Below the pieces are notes generated by a model. It was not told where the DNA came from, made no database searches, and saw nothing but the letters and a program-made list of their open reading frames with translations. Below are positions 54,198 through 63,041 of a stretch of DNA of 64,000 bases, piece after piece. Position 1 is the stretch's first letter; the number at the start of each line of letters is the position of its first letter. The stretch comes from UBA8524 sp964215915 (lineage in GTDB: Bacteria > Bacteroidota > Bacteroidia > UBA8524), in contig CAXPEB010000047.1 in NCBI GenBank assembly GCA_964215915.1, positions 62,001-126,000 of the forward strand, read 5' to 3'. The translations under genes were made by a program, and so were the position numbers.

Positions 54198-55595
54198 TCA
54201 GCGGCGGTATTCGTCTATGAGATCAAGCACCAATTCATCGGCAGAGGCAATGGGTGCCACTTCCAGAAAAAGATGGTGGTCGGCAAAGTTCAGCTCAAGA
54301 GCACGCTTCAGAAGCTCATAGGCTTTGGAACGTGAACCGAACATATAGTTATAGGAGGCCAGGCGGTAGTATATCTGATGCACTTCCGGATTCATGGTAA
54401 GGCTCTCTTCCAGAATCTCTATGGCTTCCCGGTGGTCATTTTGGTTCAGCTTGCTCACTGTCCAGTCGAGCCAGGCTTCCCAGAGCATCGGGTCAAAATG
54501 TACCGCCTTTTGATAGGCGCGGTCAGCTTCCAGGAAATCCTCCTTTTTAGAATAAACATCGGCCAGGCTGAACCAATAATCCGCATCTTCCTCTTCCAGC
54601 TTAATGGCCTTTTTGATGAAGGCTATAGCCTCATTCAGTCGCCCCTCATGTTCAAAGGTGATACCCAGTCCGAACCAGGCTTCCGCAAGGTTGGCATTGA
54701 GTTTTGTTGCCTTTTTATAGAACGTTCGGGCTTCGGTCATCATCCCCAGCTTCTCGTAGCAATTACCCAGGTTGCAGAATATAATCGCATCCTGACCTTC
54801 CAGTTCCAGGGTCTTTTTAAAGCACTCTACCGCTCCGGAATAGTCTTCTTTTTCAATGAGGGTATTGCCTTTATTGAACCAGGCGGAGGAAAAGTTCTCA
54901 TTGATCAGGATGGCATAATCATAAGCCCAGATAGCTTTGTCAAAATCACCCAGGCGGTTATACATCACACCCAGGTTGTACCAGGCTGCAAAGGAATAGG
55001 GTTGCTGGTCGATATACTGGTGGTAAAAGTGAATGCTTTCCGCCGGCTTGTCCATGACATCGTAGCAGTAAGCGATCTCATAAAGCACCTGTTCGTTTTC
55101 CGGCTCCTCATCTAGGAGACGCATAAGGTATCGAAGGGCTTCGTCAAACTGACCGGAGTTCTGGTATACGTAGGCAATATTCAGGTATACCTCCGATTTT
55201 TCGTCGGTCATTTCCAGTGCCCGTTCGTAACAGGCAATGGCTTCGTCAAAACGTTCCAGCTGATCGAGAACCTCTCCTTTCACCATTACGATATCCGGGT
55301 TGAAGGGCTCCAGGGCTTCTGCCAGTTCAATGGCTCCCAGGGCCTCCTGGTTATTCCCCATCATCAGAATGATCTGGGCTTTCCGGATAAGGAATTCGGT
55401 ATTGGCGGGGTAAGTTTCCAGGGCATAGGATAAAGCATCCATGGCCTTTTTCAGCTTGCTTTCTCCCACATAATAGTCGACGATGTCTTCCAGCTCATTC
55501 GAATCGAAATAGAGGCGGTCGTTTTGCTGCAACATGCGCTCATATTTCTCAACAGCGGCGGTCATGTCAGCATCTAGGAAATCATCAGGCTCCAT
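54198..55595 (-). CDS. TPR-repeat protein
   Basis: The 465-residue protein is made of about ten to twelve 34-residue TPR repeats (YLNIAYVYQNSGQFDEALRY, AWYNLGVMYNRLGDFDKAIW, IFCNLGNCYEKLGMMTEART). It has no signal peptide, membrane helix or enzyme domain, so it is a cytoplasmic scaffold or chaperone-like adaptor. It is 20-30 bp upstream of the ComA-like gene in the same direction, though that gene has its own -7 element. Confidence 0.88.
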   Translation of the reverse strand: MEPDDFLDADMTAAVEKYERMLQQNDRLYFDSNELEDIVDYYVGESKLKKAMDALSYALETYPANTEFLIRKAQIILMMGNNQEALGAIELAEALEPFNPDIVMVKGEVLDQLERFDEAIACYERALEMTDEKSEVYLNIAYVYQNSGQFDEALRYLMRLLDEEPENEQVLYEIAYCYDVMDKPAESIHFYHQYIDQQPYSFAAWYNLGVMYNRLGDFDKAIWAYDYAILINENFSSAWFNKGNTLIEKEDYSGAVECFKKTLELEGQDAIIFCNLGNCYEKLGMMTEARTFYKKATKLNANLAEAWFGLGITFEHEGRLNEAIAFIKKAIKLEEEDADYWFSLADVYSKKEDFLEADRAYQKAVHFDPMLWEAWLDWTVSKLNQNDHREAIEILEESLTMNPEVHQIYYRLASYNYMFGSRSKAYELLKRALELNFADHHLFLEVAPIASADELVLDLIDEYRR

Positions 55596-55728
55596 AAGCT
55601 CCCTTTCTGTCTAAACCAAAACTACTCATTGTGTCCTGAAGAAGAAACGACAGACTCGCATGAGTTATTTACTTTCTGTTGACAACTTTCATGCCCTCAG
55701 GCTGCATGGGGCAATTCGTCAGCGGCAT

Positions 55729-55756
55729 AAAAAAAAGCCGACACATTGGCCGGCTT
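55729..55756 (-). terminator. Rho-independent terminator of the 55780 gene
   Basis: On the minus strand the stem aagccg/cggctt (10-nt loop) is followed by a T-run; it lies 24 bases beyond the stop at 55780. Confidence 0.8.
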
Positions 55757-55779
55757 TCGTTATGAATTTGTTACCGGGC

Positions 55780-56712
55780 TTAGCGGAAGACAACGCGCAG
55801 GGTATGCGCCAACCCGTTTTCTTCCACACGCAGCAGGTAAACTCCGGCTTTGCGGTTACCTCTTTCAATCACCAGATCGTGGTTACCGGGCCCGGGGTTA
55901 GCATCGTACAGAACTTGTACTTCTTTTCCTGTAACATCCAGAAGGCGAACAACGGTATTGCCGGTGCCTTTGTTCTCAAAGCGCAGGGAAACCATTTCGT
56001 CGGCCGGGTTCGGATAAGCACTCAACATCAAGGTTGGTTGTGCACCGCGAAGACCGCTCACCAGGGTGGTGAAGTTCCAGAAATTCGACCACTCGCCAAG
56101 ACCGTTCTGGTTCTCGGCAGCAACTCTCCAGTAGTATACGGTATATGATTCCAGGCGGACATTCACCGTTACCGAGGTCGTGGGAGCATTCACAAATGCG
56201 TGGAACGCGGTATCGCTGAAGTTATTGAACGTGGCTACGTGCACACGGTAATTGTCTGCATCGGCCACTGCATTCCAGGTAAGAGTAGGCATCAGGGATT
56301 GATCCAGAGAGGATGAAGTGGGCGACATGTTGGTAGGTTGTCCGGGAGGAATGCCTATCGCAGTGAAGGAAAACACATCGCTGGACTCCATGGAATCAGT
56401 GGACCAGTAGCTGATTACGCGCCAATAGTACATGCTATCGTATTCGAGCACGCCGGAAGGTATGCTGTATTCCACGGCAGTATCGGGAAGCACCGCACGG
56501 TGGAGTGTATCGTCAAAGGTCATGGATTTGGAAAGCTCCACGGCCAGGCTGTCAACGGTTAGCCCGGTAGTATCCCACATCAGGGTGACAGTCAATGGCA
56601 CAAGGTTCTGTCCGTCTGTCGGTGATGTCAGAGTCACCTTATTGTTTTGCCCGAAGGCAAGCCCGGCGATGGCTACGCAGAGCATTGAAAAAGTAAATTT
56701 TCTCAATATCAT
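55780..56712 (-). CDS. T9SS type A sorting domain protein with FN3-like domains
   Basis: The 310-residue secreted protein has a signal peptide (FSMLCVAIAGLAFGQ), two fibronectin-III-like domains (~22-125, TLMWDTTGLTVD, YYWRVISYWS; ~128-220, PTLTWNAVADADNYRVHVA, YYWRVAAENQNG) and a type A sorting domain (~235-310; YPNPADEMVSLRF, NRKAGVYLLRVEENG). It ends in a clear terminator. A role in adhesion or substrate binding is inferred from the FN3 folds only. Confidence 0.9.
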   Translation of the reverse strand: MILRKFTFSMLCVAIAGLAFGQNNKVTLTSPTDGQNLVPLTVTLMWDTTGLTVDSLAVELSKSMTFDDTLHRAVLPDTAVEYSIPSGVLEYDSMYYWRVISYWSTDSMESSDVFSFTAIGIPPGQPTNMSPTSSSLDQSLMPTLTWNAVADADNYRVHVATFNNFSDTAFHAFVNAPTTSVTVNVRLESYTVYYWRVAAENQNGLGEWSNFWNFTTLVSGLRGAQPTLMLSAYPNPADEMVSLRFENKGTGNTVVRLLDVTGKEVQVLYDANPGPGNHDLVIERGNRKAGVYLLRVEENGLAHTLRVVFR

Positions 56713-56766
56713 AGCATGTATATATAGTGTGCAAGTTTAATAAATCCATAACAATTCCGCTTCCTT

Positions 56767-57459
56767 TTATAGCCAGCCTTCATCGTTAAAGCTCAGGTAG
56801 CCGTTTTGGGTAACGATCAGATGATCCAACACCTGAAGGTCCAGTTGCTGCCCTCCTTCCCTGATCTTACGGGTGATCTCCAGGTCGGCCTGACTCGGTT
56901 TCAGGTTTTCACTGGGATGATTGTGCACCAATATCAAGGCACTGGCGCCCAGCTCAATCGCATGGCGGAAAATGATTCTGGGATCCACCACGGTGGCACT
57001 CAAGCCTCCCTGACTGACCTGTTTTTCGCCGATGATCCGGTTTTTCCGGTTCAGGTAAAGGGTCCAGAATTCCTCATGACGAAGATCACCGAGAATGGGT
57101 TGCATATGCTTGAAGGCATCGCTGCTTTTCGATATACAGACCACCTCCGCTTCCTGCCTTTTTCTTCGGTTACCCAGTTCAATTGCCGCGCTGATCGTTA
57201 CCGCGCGGGCTAATCCGATTCCGGGCACTTTGACCAGGTCATTGATACTGCTTCGTGCCAGTTCGTTGAGGTCGCCGCGGTGCGCTTCCAGCAGCCTGCG
57301 TGCCAGGTCCAGCGCTGAAAACCGCTTTGTCCCCGACCCGATGAGTATGGCCAGCAGCTCGGAATCACTCAGATTCCTTTTCCCAAGCCGGATCAGCTTT
57401 TCTCGTGGGCGGTCATCCTCTGCCCAGCACTTTATAGACCCGCTCTGTTCCTCGTTCAT
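56767..57459 (-). CDS. radC: RadC family JAB-domain protein
   Basis: The 230-residue protein has a helix-hairpin-helix (KVPGIGLARA, 77-86) and a JAB/MPN+ domain with the metal site His179-x-His181 and Asp192 (LVHNHPSENLKPSQAD). Earlier GGLSATVVDPRIIF is also typical. RadC was once linked to repair, but the function is not established. It is preceded by the rpsT terminator and has no operon partner. Confidence 0.95.
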   Translation of the reverse strand: MNEEQSGSIKCWAEDDRPREKLIRLGKRNLSDSELLAILIGSGTKRFSALDLARRLLEAHRGDLNELARSSINDLVKVPGIGLARAVTISAAIELGNRRKRQEAEVVCISKSSDAFKHMQPILGDLRHEEFWTLYLNRKNRIIGEKQVSQGGLSATVVDPRIIFRHAIELGASALILVHNHPSENLKPSQADLEITRKIREGGQQLDLQVLDHLIVTQNGYLSFNDEGWL

Positions 57460-57469
57460 CCACCAAAAA

Positions 57470-57501
57470 TAAAAAAGGCCACCCGCTACCGGATGGCCTT
57501 T
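57470..57501 (-). terminator. Rho-independent terminator of rpsT
   Basis: A long stem (aaaggccatcc / gggtggccttt on the minus strand) with a T-run; it sits 20 bases past the rpsT stop and before radC. Confidence 0.85.
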
Positions 57502-57520
57502 CCCCTGATCGGGTTAAATT

Positions 57521-57772
57521 TTACAGTCCGTTGACAAAACGGGTCAACTTGCTTTTCTGATTGGCCGCTTTGTTCTTATGGATAATATTTTTCTTAGCGA
57601 GCTTGTCAAGCATGCTCGATACTTTAGGCAACATCGCTACAGCGGATTCCTTGGATTCAGCCTTTCTCAGGTTTTTGATAGCCGTACGTGTACTTTTCGC
57701 CTGGTACCGGTTTCTGAGTCTCTTGGCCGCATTGCTGCGAATTCTTTTGATTGCCGACTTATGATTTGCCAT
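57521..57772 (-). CDS. rpsT: 30S ribosomal protein S20
   Basis: The 83-residue basic protein is S20, a 16S rRNA-binding primary assembly protein of the small subunit. The sequence NHKSAIKRIRSNAAKRLRNR at the N-terminus and KNIIHKNKAANQKSKLTRF at the C-terminus are characteristic, and the length is normal. It has its own promoter and terminator, and is divergent from glyS. Confidence 0.97.
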   Translation of the reverse strand: MANHKSAIKRIRSNAAKRLRNRYQAKSTRTAIKNLRKAESKESAVAMLPKVSSMLDKLAKKNIIHKNKAANQKSKLTRFVNGL

Positions 57773-57804
57773 GTTGTATGCTTCTTCTTAAAAATTAAGG
57801 ACGG

Positions 57805-57835
57805 CAAAGGTACGATGGGTATTTTGAAAATACAA
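57805..57835 (-). promoter_or_regulatory. rpsT promoter (-33 TTG, -7 TACCTTTG)
   Basis: On the minus strand TTG (57833-57835) and TACCTTTG (57805-57812) are spaced by 20 nt, as in the Bacteroidota consensus TTG-N19-21-TAnnTTTG. The leader to the ATG is about 27-32 nt. Confidence 0.75.
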
Positions 57836-57937
57836 GCATCTGATTTCTCTATATATGGAATGCACGGAAATCCTGTCTGGAAACAGGTGCTCCGGGCCCC
57901 GGTGAAATCGTTTAATGCGCTATCTTCGCGCCATTGT

Positions 57938-59404
57938 ATGTCAAAACAGGAAGAAAGCCTTAAAAAGATCATCGCGCATTGTAAGGAATACGGGTTTGTA
58001 TTTCCCAGCAGTGAAATCTACGACGGATTATCAGCCGTGTACGATTATGGCCACAACGGTACCGAACTGCGTAAAAACATTCGTGAATACTGGTGGAAAG
58101 CCATGGTACAGATGCATGAAAACATCGTGGGTATCGATGCCGCCATCTTCATGCACCCCAAAGTATGGAAGGCCTCTGGCCACGTTGACGGTTTCAACGA
58201 CCCGATGATCGACAACAAGGATTCGAAAAAGCGCTATCGCGCCGATCAACTCCTGGAAGACCGCATTGCCAAATACGAAAAAGACGGAAAAACGGACAAG
58301 GCCGCCGACCTGCAAAGAGCCATGGATGAGGCTCTGGAAGCCAATGATCTTGCCGGGCTCAAACAATTGATCGAAGAGCATGAGATCGCCTGCCCTGTTT
58401 CCGGAACCCGCAACTGGACCGACGTACGCCAGTTCAACCTGATGTTCTCCACCCGGATGGGCTCGGTTTCCGACGACTCCGATGAAGTTTACCTTCGCCC
58501 GGAAACGGCACAAGGGATCTTTGTCAATTTCCTCAATGTGCAGAAGTCCGGTCGCCTCAAGGTACCCTTCGGTATCGCTCAGGTAGGAAAAGCTTTCCGC
58601 AACGAGATCATCGCCCGCCAGTTTATCATGCGCATGCGCGAATTCGAGCAGATGGAAATGCAGTTCTTCGTACGCCCGGGTACTGAAATGGAATGGTTCG
58701 AATACTGGAAGAACTACCGCATGGCCTGGCATAAAGCCCTTGGCATCCCGGAAGAAAAATACCGCATCCATACCCATAGCAAACTGGCTCACTACGCCAA
58801 CGCTGCCGTGGACATTGAGTACGAATTCCCCTTCGGCTTCAAAGAGGTGGAAGGAATCCATTCACGCACCGATTTCGACCTCAAGCAACACCAGGAATAT
58901 TCCGGCAAAAAACTGCAGTACTTTGACCCGGAAATCAACCAGAACTATGTGCCCTATGTGGTGGAAACTTCCATCGGGCTGGACCGTATGTTCCTGTTGA
59001 TCCTTTTCAGCTGCCTGGAGGAAGAATCCATACAGAACGGTGACAAAACGGAAACGCGCACTGTGCTGAAACTGCCTCCCATCCTGGCTCCCGTTAAGCT
59101 GGCTGTTTTCCCGCTGGTGAAAAAAGACGGGCTGCCTGAAAAAGCCCGGGAGATCATCAACGAGCTTAAATTCGATTTCCAGTGCCTCTATGAAGAAAAG
59201 GATGCCATCGGAAAACGTTACCGCAGGCAGGATGCCATCGGAACTCCTTTCTGTGTTACGGTAGATTATGAAAGTATGGAAGACAATACGGTTACCCTGC
59301 GTTACCGCGATACCATGGAACAGAAAAGGGTAGCCATTTCCGAACTGAGAAGCATCCTCCAAGAAGAAATTTCCTGGAAAAAAGTGCTAAATTTTCAGTC
59401 ATGA
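57938..59404 (+). CDS. glyS: Glycine--tRNA ligase (alpha2 type)
   Basis: The 488-residue class II synthetase charges tRNA-Gly. Motifs include KIIAHCKEYGFVFPSSEIYD, YDYGHNGTELRKNIREYWW, YLRPETAQGIFVNF, PFGIAQVGKAFRNEI, FEQMEMQFFV and VVETSIGLDRMFL. ATG 57938 is the family start; the open frame to 57578 overlaps rpsT and is not used. A TATCTTCG variant -7 element lies 9 nt upstream. It is coupled to the next gene by ATGA. Confidence 0.96.
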   Translation: MSKQEESLKKIIAHCKEYGFVFPSSEIYDGLSAVYDYGHNGTELRKNIREYWWKAMVQMHENIVGIDAAIFMHPKVWKASGHVDGFNDPMIDNKDSKKRYRADQLLEDRIAKYEKDGKTDKAADLQRAMDEALEANDLAGLKQLIEEHEIACPVSGTRNWTDVRQFNLMFSTRMGSVSDDSDEVYLRPETAQGIFVNFLNVQKSGRLKVPFGIAQVGKAFRNEIIARQFIMRMREFEQMEMQFFVRPGTEMEWFEYWKNYRMAWHKALGIPEEKYRIHTHSKLAHYANAAVDIEYEFPFGFKEVEGIHSRTDFDLKQHQEYSGKKLQYFDPEINQNYVPYVVETSIGLDRMFLLILFSCLEEESIQNGDKTETRTVLKLPPILAPVKLAVFPLVKKDGLPEKAREIINELKFDFQCLYEEKDAIGKRYRRQDAIGTPFCVTVDYESMEDNTVTLRYRDTMEQKRVAISELRSILQEEISWKKVLNFQS

Positions 59405-59904
59405 AGCAGTCTCTCCTCTTCCTTGGCCTGATCTTCCTAGTATCCGGATCACTTAAGGCCCAAACGAACTTTAATACCTGGGCCGAATTTCAGTCGCCGG
59501 AACACGGACTTTCGCTGAAACACCCGGAAAGCTGGGAGGTCAATGAAGTGGAAAGTGGCCTCTTTATTTTCAAAAACCCCTATGAACGGCTCGGCCAGTT
59601 CCAGATCAAGGTGGAAGTTTGTGCGGATAGTACCGATGCCCTCCTGCGACTGGACAAACTGGAAGAGCGACAAGGCGGGGCCAAACGCAGTGTGCTGGAG
59701 GACCGTGTTATGCTTACCTATAAAGTAATGGGAATCCGTAACGGCGACGACATTGAAACGCATTACTGGGTCATTGCTTACGGGAACAAATTGTTTTATT
59801 GCTCGTATGAATTCCGGGTATCCCTGCGCAACAACCCCAATATCAACGAAGAAATCAAGCAGGCTTACTCCCTGATAGAAAGCATGCATTTTAAAAAGAC
59901 ATGA
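59401..59904 (+). CDS. Secreted protein, PsbP-like fold, unknown function
   Basis: The 167-residue protein has signal peptide MKQSLLFLGLIFLVSGSLKAQ. The mature domain (FQSPEHGLSLKHPESWEV, GLFIFKNPYERLGQFQIKVE, YWVIAYGNKLFYCSYEFRVS) has the PsbP/DUF1795-like strand pattern of many Bacteroidota exported proteins. It overlaps glyS and the aldehyde dehydrogenase by 4 bp on each side (ATGA), a tightly coupled operon. Its function is unknown. Confidence 0.75.
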   Translation: MKQSLLFLGLIFLVSGSLKAQTNFNTWAEFQSPEHGLSLKHPESWEVNEVESGLFIFKNPYERLGQFQIKVEVCADSTDALLRLDKLEERQGGAKRSVLEDRVMLTYKVMGIRNGDDIETHYWVIAYGNKLFYCSYEFRVSLRNNPNINEEIKQAYSLIESMHFKKT

Positions 59905-61346
59905 AGGTACTGAAGAACTATATCGGTGGCGAATGGAAGGATGCCCTTAGCGGAGCCGTACTGAATAATCCCGAACCGGCCACCGGCCAGTTTTATTCCA
60001 CCATCCCCGATTCTTCTTCCGAAGACATAGAATTAGCGGTCAAAGCCGCTGAAACCGCCTTTCCGGCCTGGTCTGCCCTTCCGGCAGCAGAACGCGGCCA
60101 TTACCTGATCGCTATTGCACAACGCATCCAGGAAAGGTATGACGAGCTGGCCGAAGCGGAAAGCCGTGATAACGGGAAACCACTCTGGCTTGCCAAAAAG
60201 GTGGACATCCGCCGGGCTTATGAAAATTTCGAGTTTTTCGGTACGGGCATTATGCATTTTGCTTCCGAGGCTCACCCCATGCACGACGGAATCAACTACA
60301 CCCTCCGCAAACCGCTGGGTGTGGTAGGCTGCATCTCTCCCTGGAACCTACCCCTGTACCTCTTCACCTGGAAGATTGCGCCTGCCCTGGCTGCCGGAAA
60401 TACCGTGGTAGCCAAACCTTCGGAAGTGACCCCCTATACGGCCTATCTCCTTTCCGAAATATGTATGGAAGCCGGATTGCCCGCCGGCGTTTTGAACATC
60501 GTACACGGCACCGGACCCCGGGCCGGCTCAGCTATTGTTTCGCATCCGCGCACCAAAGCCATTTCCTTCACCGGAAGTACCCGTGCCGGAAAAGAGATCG
60601 CCTCCATCGCCGCCCCCATGTTCAAGAAGCTTTCGCTGGAACTGGGAGGGAAAAACCCCAATATCATTTTTGCGGACTGTGACTTCGATAAGGCCTTGCA
60701 TACCTCGGTGAGTAGTTCCTTCGCCAATCAGGGCCAGATCTGTCTATGCGGCAGCCGTATCTTCATACAAAGACCGGTGTATGAAAAGTTCCGGGATGCT
60801 TTTGTGGAGAAGGTAAAACGTATGAAAGTGGGAGATCCTATGGCGCCCGAAAGCAAACAAGGGGCTGTGGTATCGCAGATGCACTACGACAAGGTGTTAT
60901 CCTACATTGCTCTGGCACAGGAAGAAGGCGGTCGCATACTCTGTGGCGGAGAAGCCCTTCACCCGGAAGGCCGTTGCGAAAAGGGCTGGTTTATCGCACC
61001 CACGGTTATTGAAAACCTGGCCTACGATGCCCGTTGTAATATGGAAGAGATCTTCGGACCCGTGGTGACCCTCACCCCTTTCGATACGGAAGAAGAGGTA
61101 CTAAAAATGGCTAATGCTACGGAATACGGCCTTTCCAGCACCATCTGGACCACCAACCTGAATACTGCCAACCGTATGGCGGAAGAGATCCGAGCCGGGA
61201 TCGTATGGATCAACTGCTGGTTGAAACGCGACCTGCGCACCCCCTTCGGCGGGGTGAAAAGTTCGGGTGTTGGCCGGGAAGGTGGATGGGAAGCCTTGCG
61301 CTTTTTTACGGAGCCTAAAAACGTGTGTATCGAATACGGTTCCTGA
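59901..61346 (+). CDS. Aldehyde dehydrogenase, 2-(hydroxy/amino)muconic semialdehyde type
   Basis: The 481-residue NAD(P)+ enzyme has catalytic Cys281 in GQICLCGSR and Glu247 in SLELGGKNP, with NAD motif SFTGSTRAGKEI. The features fit the muconic-semialdehyde subgroup (GISPWNLPLYLFTWKIAPAL-type cofactor strand and NTVVAKPSEVTPYTAYLL). In the kynurenine pathway such enzymes oxidise 2-aminomuconic semialdehyde. No other kynurenine gene is in the window. It ends the glyS operon. Confidence 0.9.
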   Translation: MKVLKNYIGGEWKDALSGAVLNNPEPATGQFYSTIPDSSSEDIELAVKAAETAFPAWSALPAAERGHYLIAIAQRIQERYDELAEAESRDNGKPLWLAKKVDIRRAYENFEFFGTGIMHFASEAHPMHDGINYTLRKPLGVVGCISPWNLPLYLFTWKIAPALAAGNTVVAKPSEVTPYTAYLLSEICMEAGLPAGVLNIVHGTGPRAGSAIVSHPRTKAISFTGSTRAGKEIASIAAPMFKKLSLELGGKNPNIIFADCDFDKALHTSVSSSFANQGQICLCGSRIFIQRPVYEKFRDAFVEKVKRMKVGDPMAPESKQGAVVSQMHYDKVLSYIALAQEEGGRILCGGEALHPEGRCEKGWFIAPTVIENLAYDARCNMEEIFGPVVTLTPFDTEEEVLKMANATEYGLSSTIWTTNLNTANRMAEEIRAGIVWINCWLKRDLRTPFGGVKSSGVGREGGWEALRFFTEPKNVCIEYGS

Positions 61347-61435
61347 TATCCTGACGGGCTAACCTACCTGTTATTCCTTCGTATTCAAAGAATTAATTTG
61401 GCGCTTCCGATTCCGCTACCGAATTTTATCGACGT

Positions 61436-62434
61436 ATGAAAGCCTTCATCCCTGTGGCCGGCATCGGCAGCCGCCTGCGCCCTCATACCCACACACAACC
61501 CAAAGCATTGATTCCCGTTGCGGGCAAACCCATATTGGGGCATATTGTCGATGGGCTTATCCAGGAAGGTATTGATGAGATTGTCTTCATCATAGGCTAC
61601 CTGGGCGATAAAATTGAAAGCTATGTCACCGGCGCTTATCCCAAACTGAAGTCACATTTTGTGATACAGACTACGGGGAAGGGCATCGCCCACGCTCTGT
61701 GGCTGGCAAGAGAATACCTGCCTGAAAAGGACGATATCCTGATTGTACTGGGGGATACTATCTGGGACGCAGAACTCCGCAAGGTGCTGCAGTCAGAACA
61801 CTCCTCCCTGGGCGTGATGAAGGTAAGCGACCCACGCGATTTCGGGGTGGCTCAAACCGATCCTGACGGGTTCATCATAAACCTGGTTGAAAAGCCGCGT
61901 ATCCCCAAAAGCAACCTGGCCCTTATCGGAGTCTACTTCATCAAACATGCGGAGAAACTGCGGGAAGCCCTGGAATACAATATTGCCAACGAGGTAAAGA
62001 CCAACAATGAGTTCCACCTCACCGATGTACTGATGCGTATGATCGAGCAGGGAGAACGCATAAATACCTTTTCGGTCGAGGCCTGGTTCGATTGCGGAAA
62101 AAAGGAAATCCTGCTGGATACCAACTCCACCTTGCTCAAGCGTCAGAAGCCGGAAATCATTGCCCCGAAAAAACTGAAAGACACCATCCTGATTCCCCCG
62201 GTGCATATCGCTCCGGATGCACGGATCAGCAATTCGATCATCGGACCGGATGTATCCATCGGGGAAGGAGCCATCATCCATAACAGCATCATCCGAAAAA
62301 GCATTATCGGGCCGCATGCCCACCTGGAAAACACCTTGCTGAATGAGTCGCTGATAGGAAATGACGCCGTGCTTCGTGGCCTGGTTCAAAGCCTGAACCT
62401 GGGAGACAGCACAGAGATCGATTATACCCGATAA
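61436..62434 (+). CDS. Sugar nucleotidyltransferase with left-handed beta-helix tail
   Basis: The 332-residue enzyme starts KAFIPVAGIGSRLRPHTHTQ, the activated-sugar nucleotide-binding loop, then KALIPVAGKPILGHIVD. VLGDTIWDAEL carries a metal-binding Asp, and NEFHLTDVLMRMIEQGE is typical. The C-terminal ~75 residues have hexad repeats (ISNSIIGPDVSIGEGAIIHN), a left-handed beta-helix. It makes an NDP-sugar from NTP and sugar-1-phosphate; which sugar is unknown. Confidence 0.92.
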   Translation: MKAFIPVAGIGSRLRPHTHTQPKALIPVAGKPILGHIVDGLIQEGIDEIVFIIGYLGDKIESYVTGAYPKLKSHFVIQTTGKGIAHALWLAREYLPEKDDILIVLGDTIWDAELRKVLQSEHSSLGVMKVSDPRDFGVAQTDPDGFIINLVEKPRIPKSNLALIGVYFIKHAEKLREALEYNIANEVKTNNEFHLTDVLMRMIEQGERINTFSVEAWFDCGKKEILLDTNSTLLKRQKPEIIAPKKLKDTILIPPVHIAPDARISNSIIGPDVSIGEGAIIHNSIIRKSIIGPHAHLENTLLNESLIGNDAVLRGLVQSLNLGDSTEIDYTR

Positions 62435-62451
62435 GGATCTATTGAGGTTTG

Positions 62452-62952
62452 TTAGGGGTTTTCCCGGGAGATCTTTTTGTGTACCTCATTGAGTCCCATC
62501 AGGGCTGCTGACCCATACCAGGGTTTCAGCTCCATCACCAGTCTTCCGGCCTGAATGGCCGGGTCTGTCTCCGTCAGCTTGCGGGCCTCGTCTACGCTTT
62601 CCACGGCAAAGACATATATGCCCCGAACTTCCCCGGTATCCATAAAGGGACCTGCCAAAACCAGTTTGCCTTCTTCTGCAAGGCGGTTTATGTTATTCAA
62701 ATGGGCCCGCTGAATTTCCGCGGCTTCCTCCGGCGACTGGCTCCGGTTCGGACCTGCTTTGAGAAAGGCCATCACATAACTGTGCATGCCGTATTGATCG
62801 GCTTCATATGCGGCGGCCATTGCCGAGTCATATCCGTTTGCAGTACTTTCTTCCTGAGGCGTTTCATTGGTTTCAGGAGCAGGGTTGCTGCAGGAGAGGA
62901 TACCCACTAGCAGGAAGCCGGCTAAAAAAGGATTGATCTTACCGTTGTACAT
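62452..62952 (-). CDS. YciI-like lipoprotein
   Basis: The 166-residue lipoprotein (LVGILSC, Cys21) has a YCII/dimeric ferredoxin-like domain: MHSYVMAFLKAGPNRSQ, IQRAHLNNINRLAEEGKLVL and GPFMDTGEVRGIYVF, then EARKLTETDPAIQAGRLVME. Free YciI-like proteins bind small molecules; a lipid-anchored version is less usual. It converges on the nucleotidyltransferase. The function is unknown. Confidence 0.85.
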   Translation of the reverse strand: MYNGKINPFLAGFLLVGILSCSNPAPETNETPQEESTANGYDSAMAAAYEADQYGMHSYVMAFLKAGPNRSQSPEEAAEIQRAHLNNINRLAEEGKLVLAGPFMDTGEVRGIYVFAVESVDEARKLTETDPAIQAGRLVMELKPWYGSAALMGLNEVHKKISRENP

Positions 62953-63041
62953 GTTCGTGTGAGAAATGATTGAACGGGGAATTTACAAAAGCCCCGTTAT
63001 GCCGGAAGCGGAATTTGACAATCGGCCTTAAATTGCGGACC

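Noticed and set aside
57578..57937. N-terminal extension of glyS
   Set aside because: It overlaps rpsT and its promoter; family homology begins at 57938.
58031..58861. 276-residue minus-strand frame
   Set aside because: It is antisense to glycyl-tRNA synthetase and has no recognisable domain.
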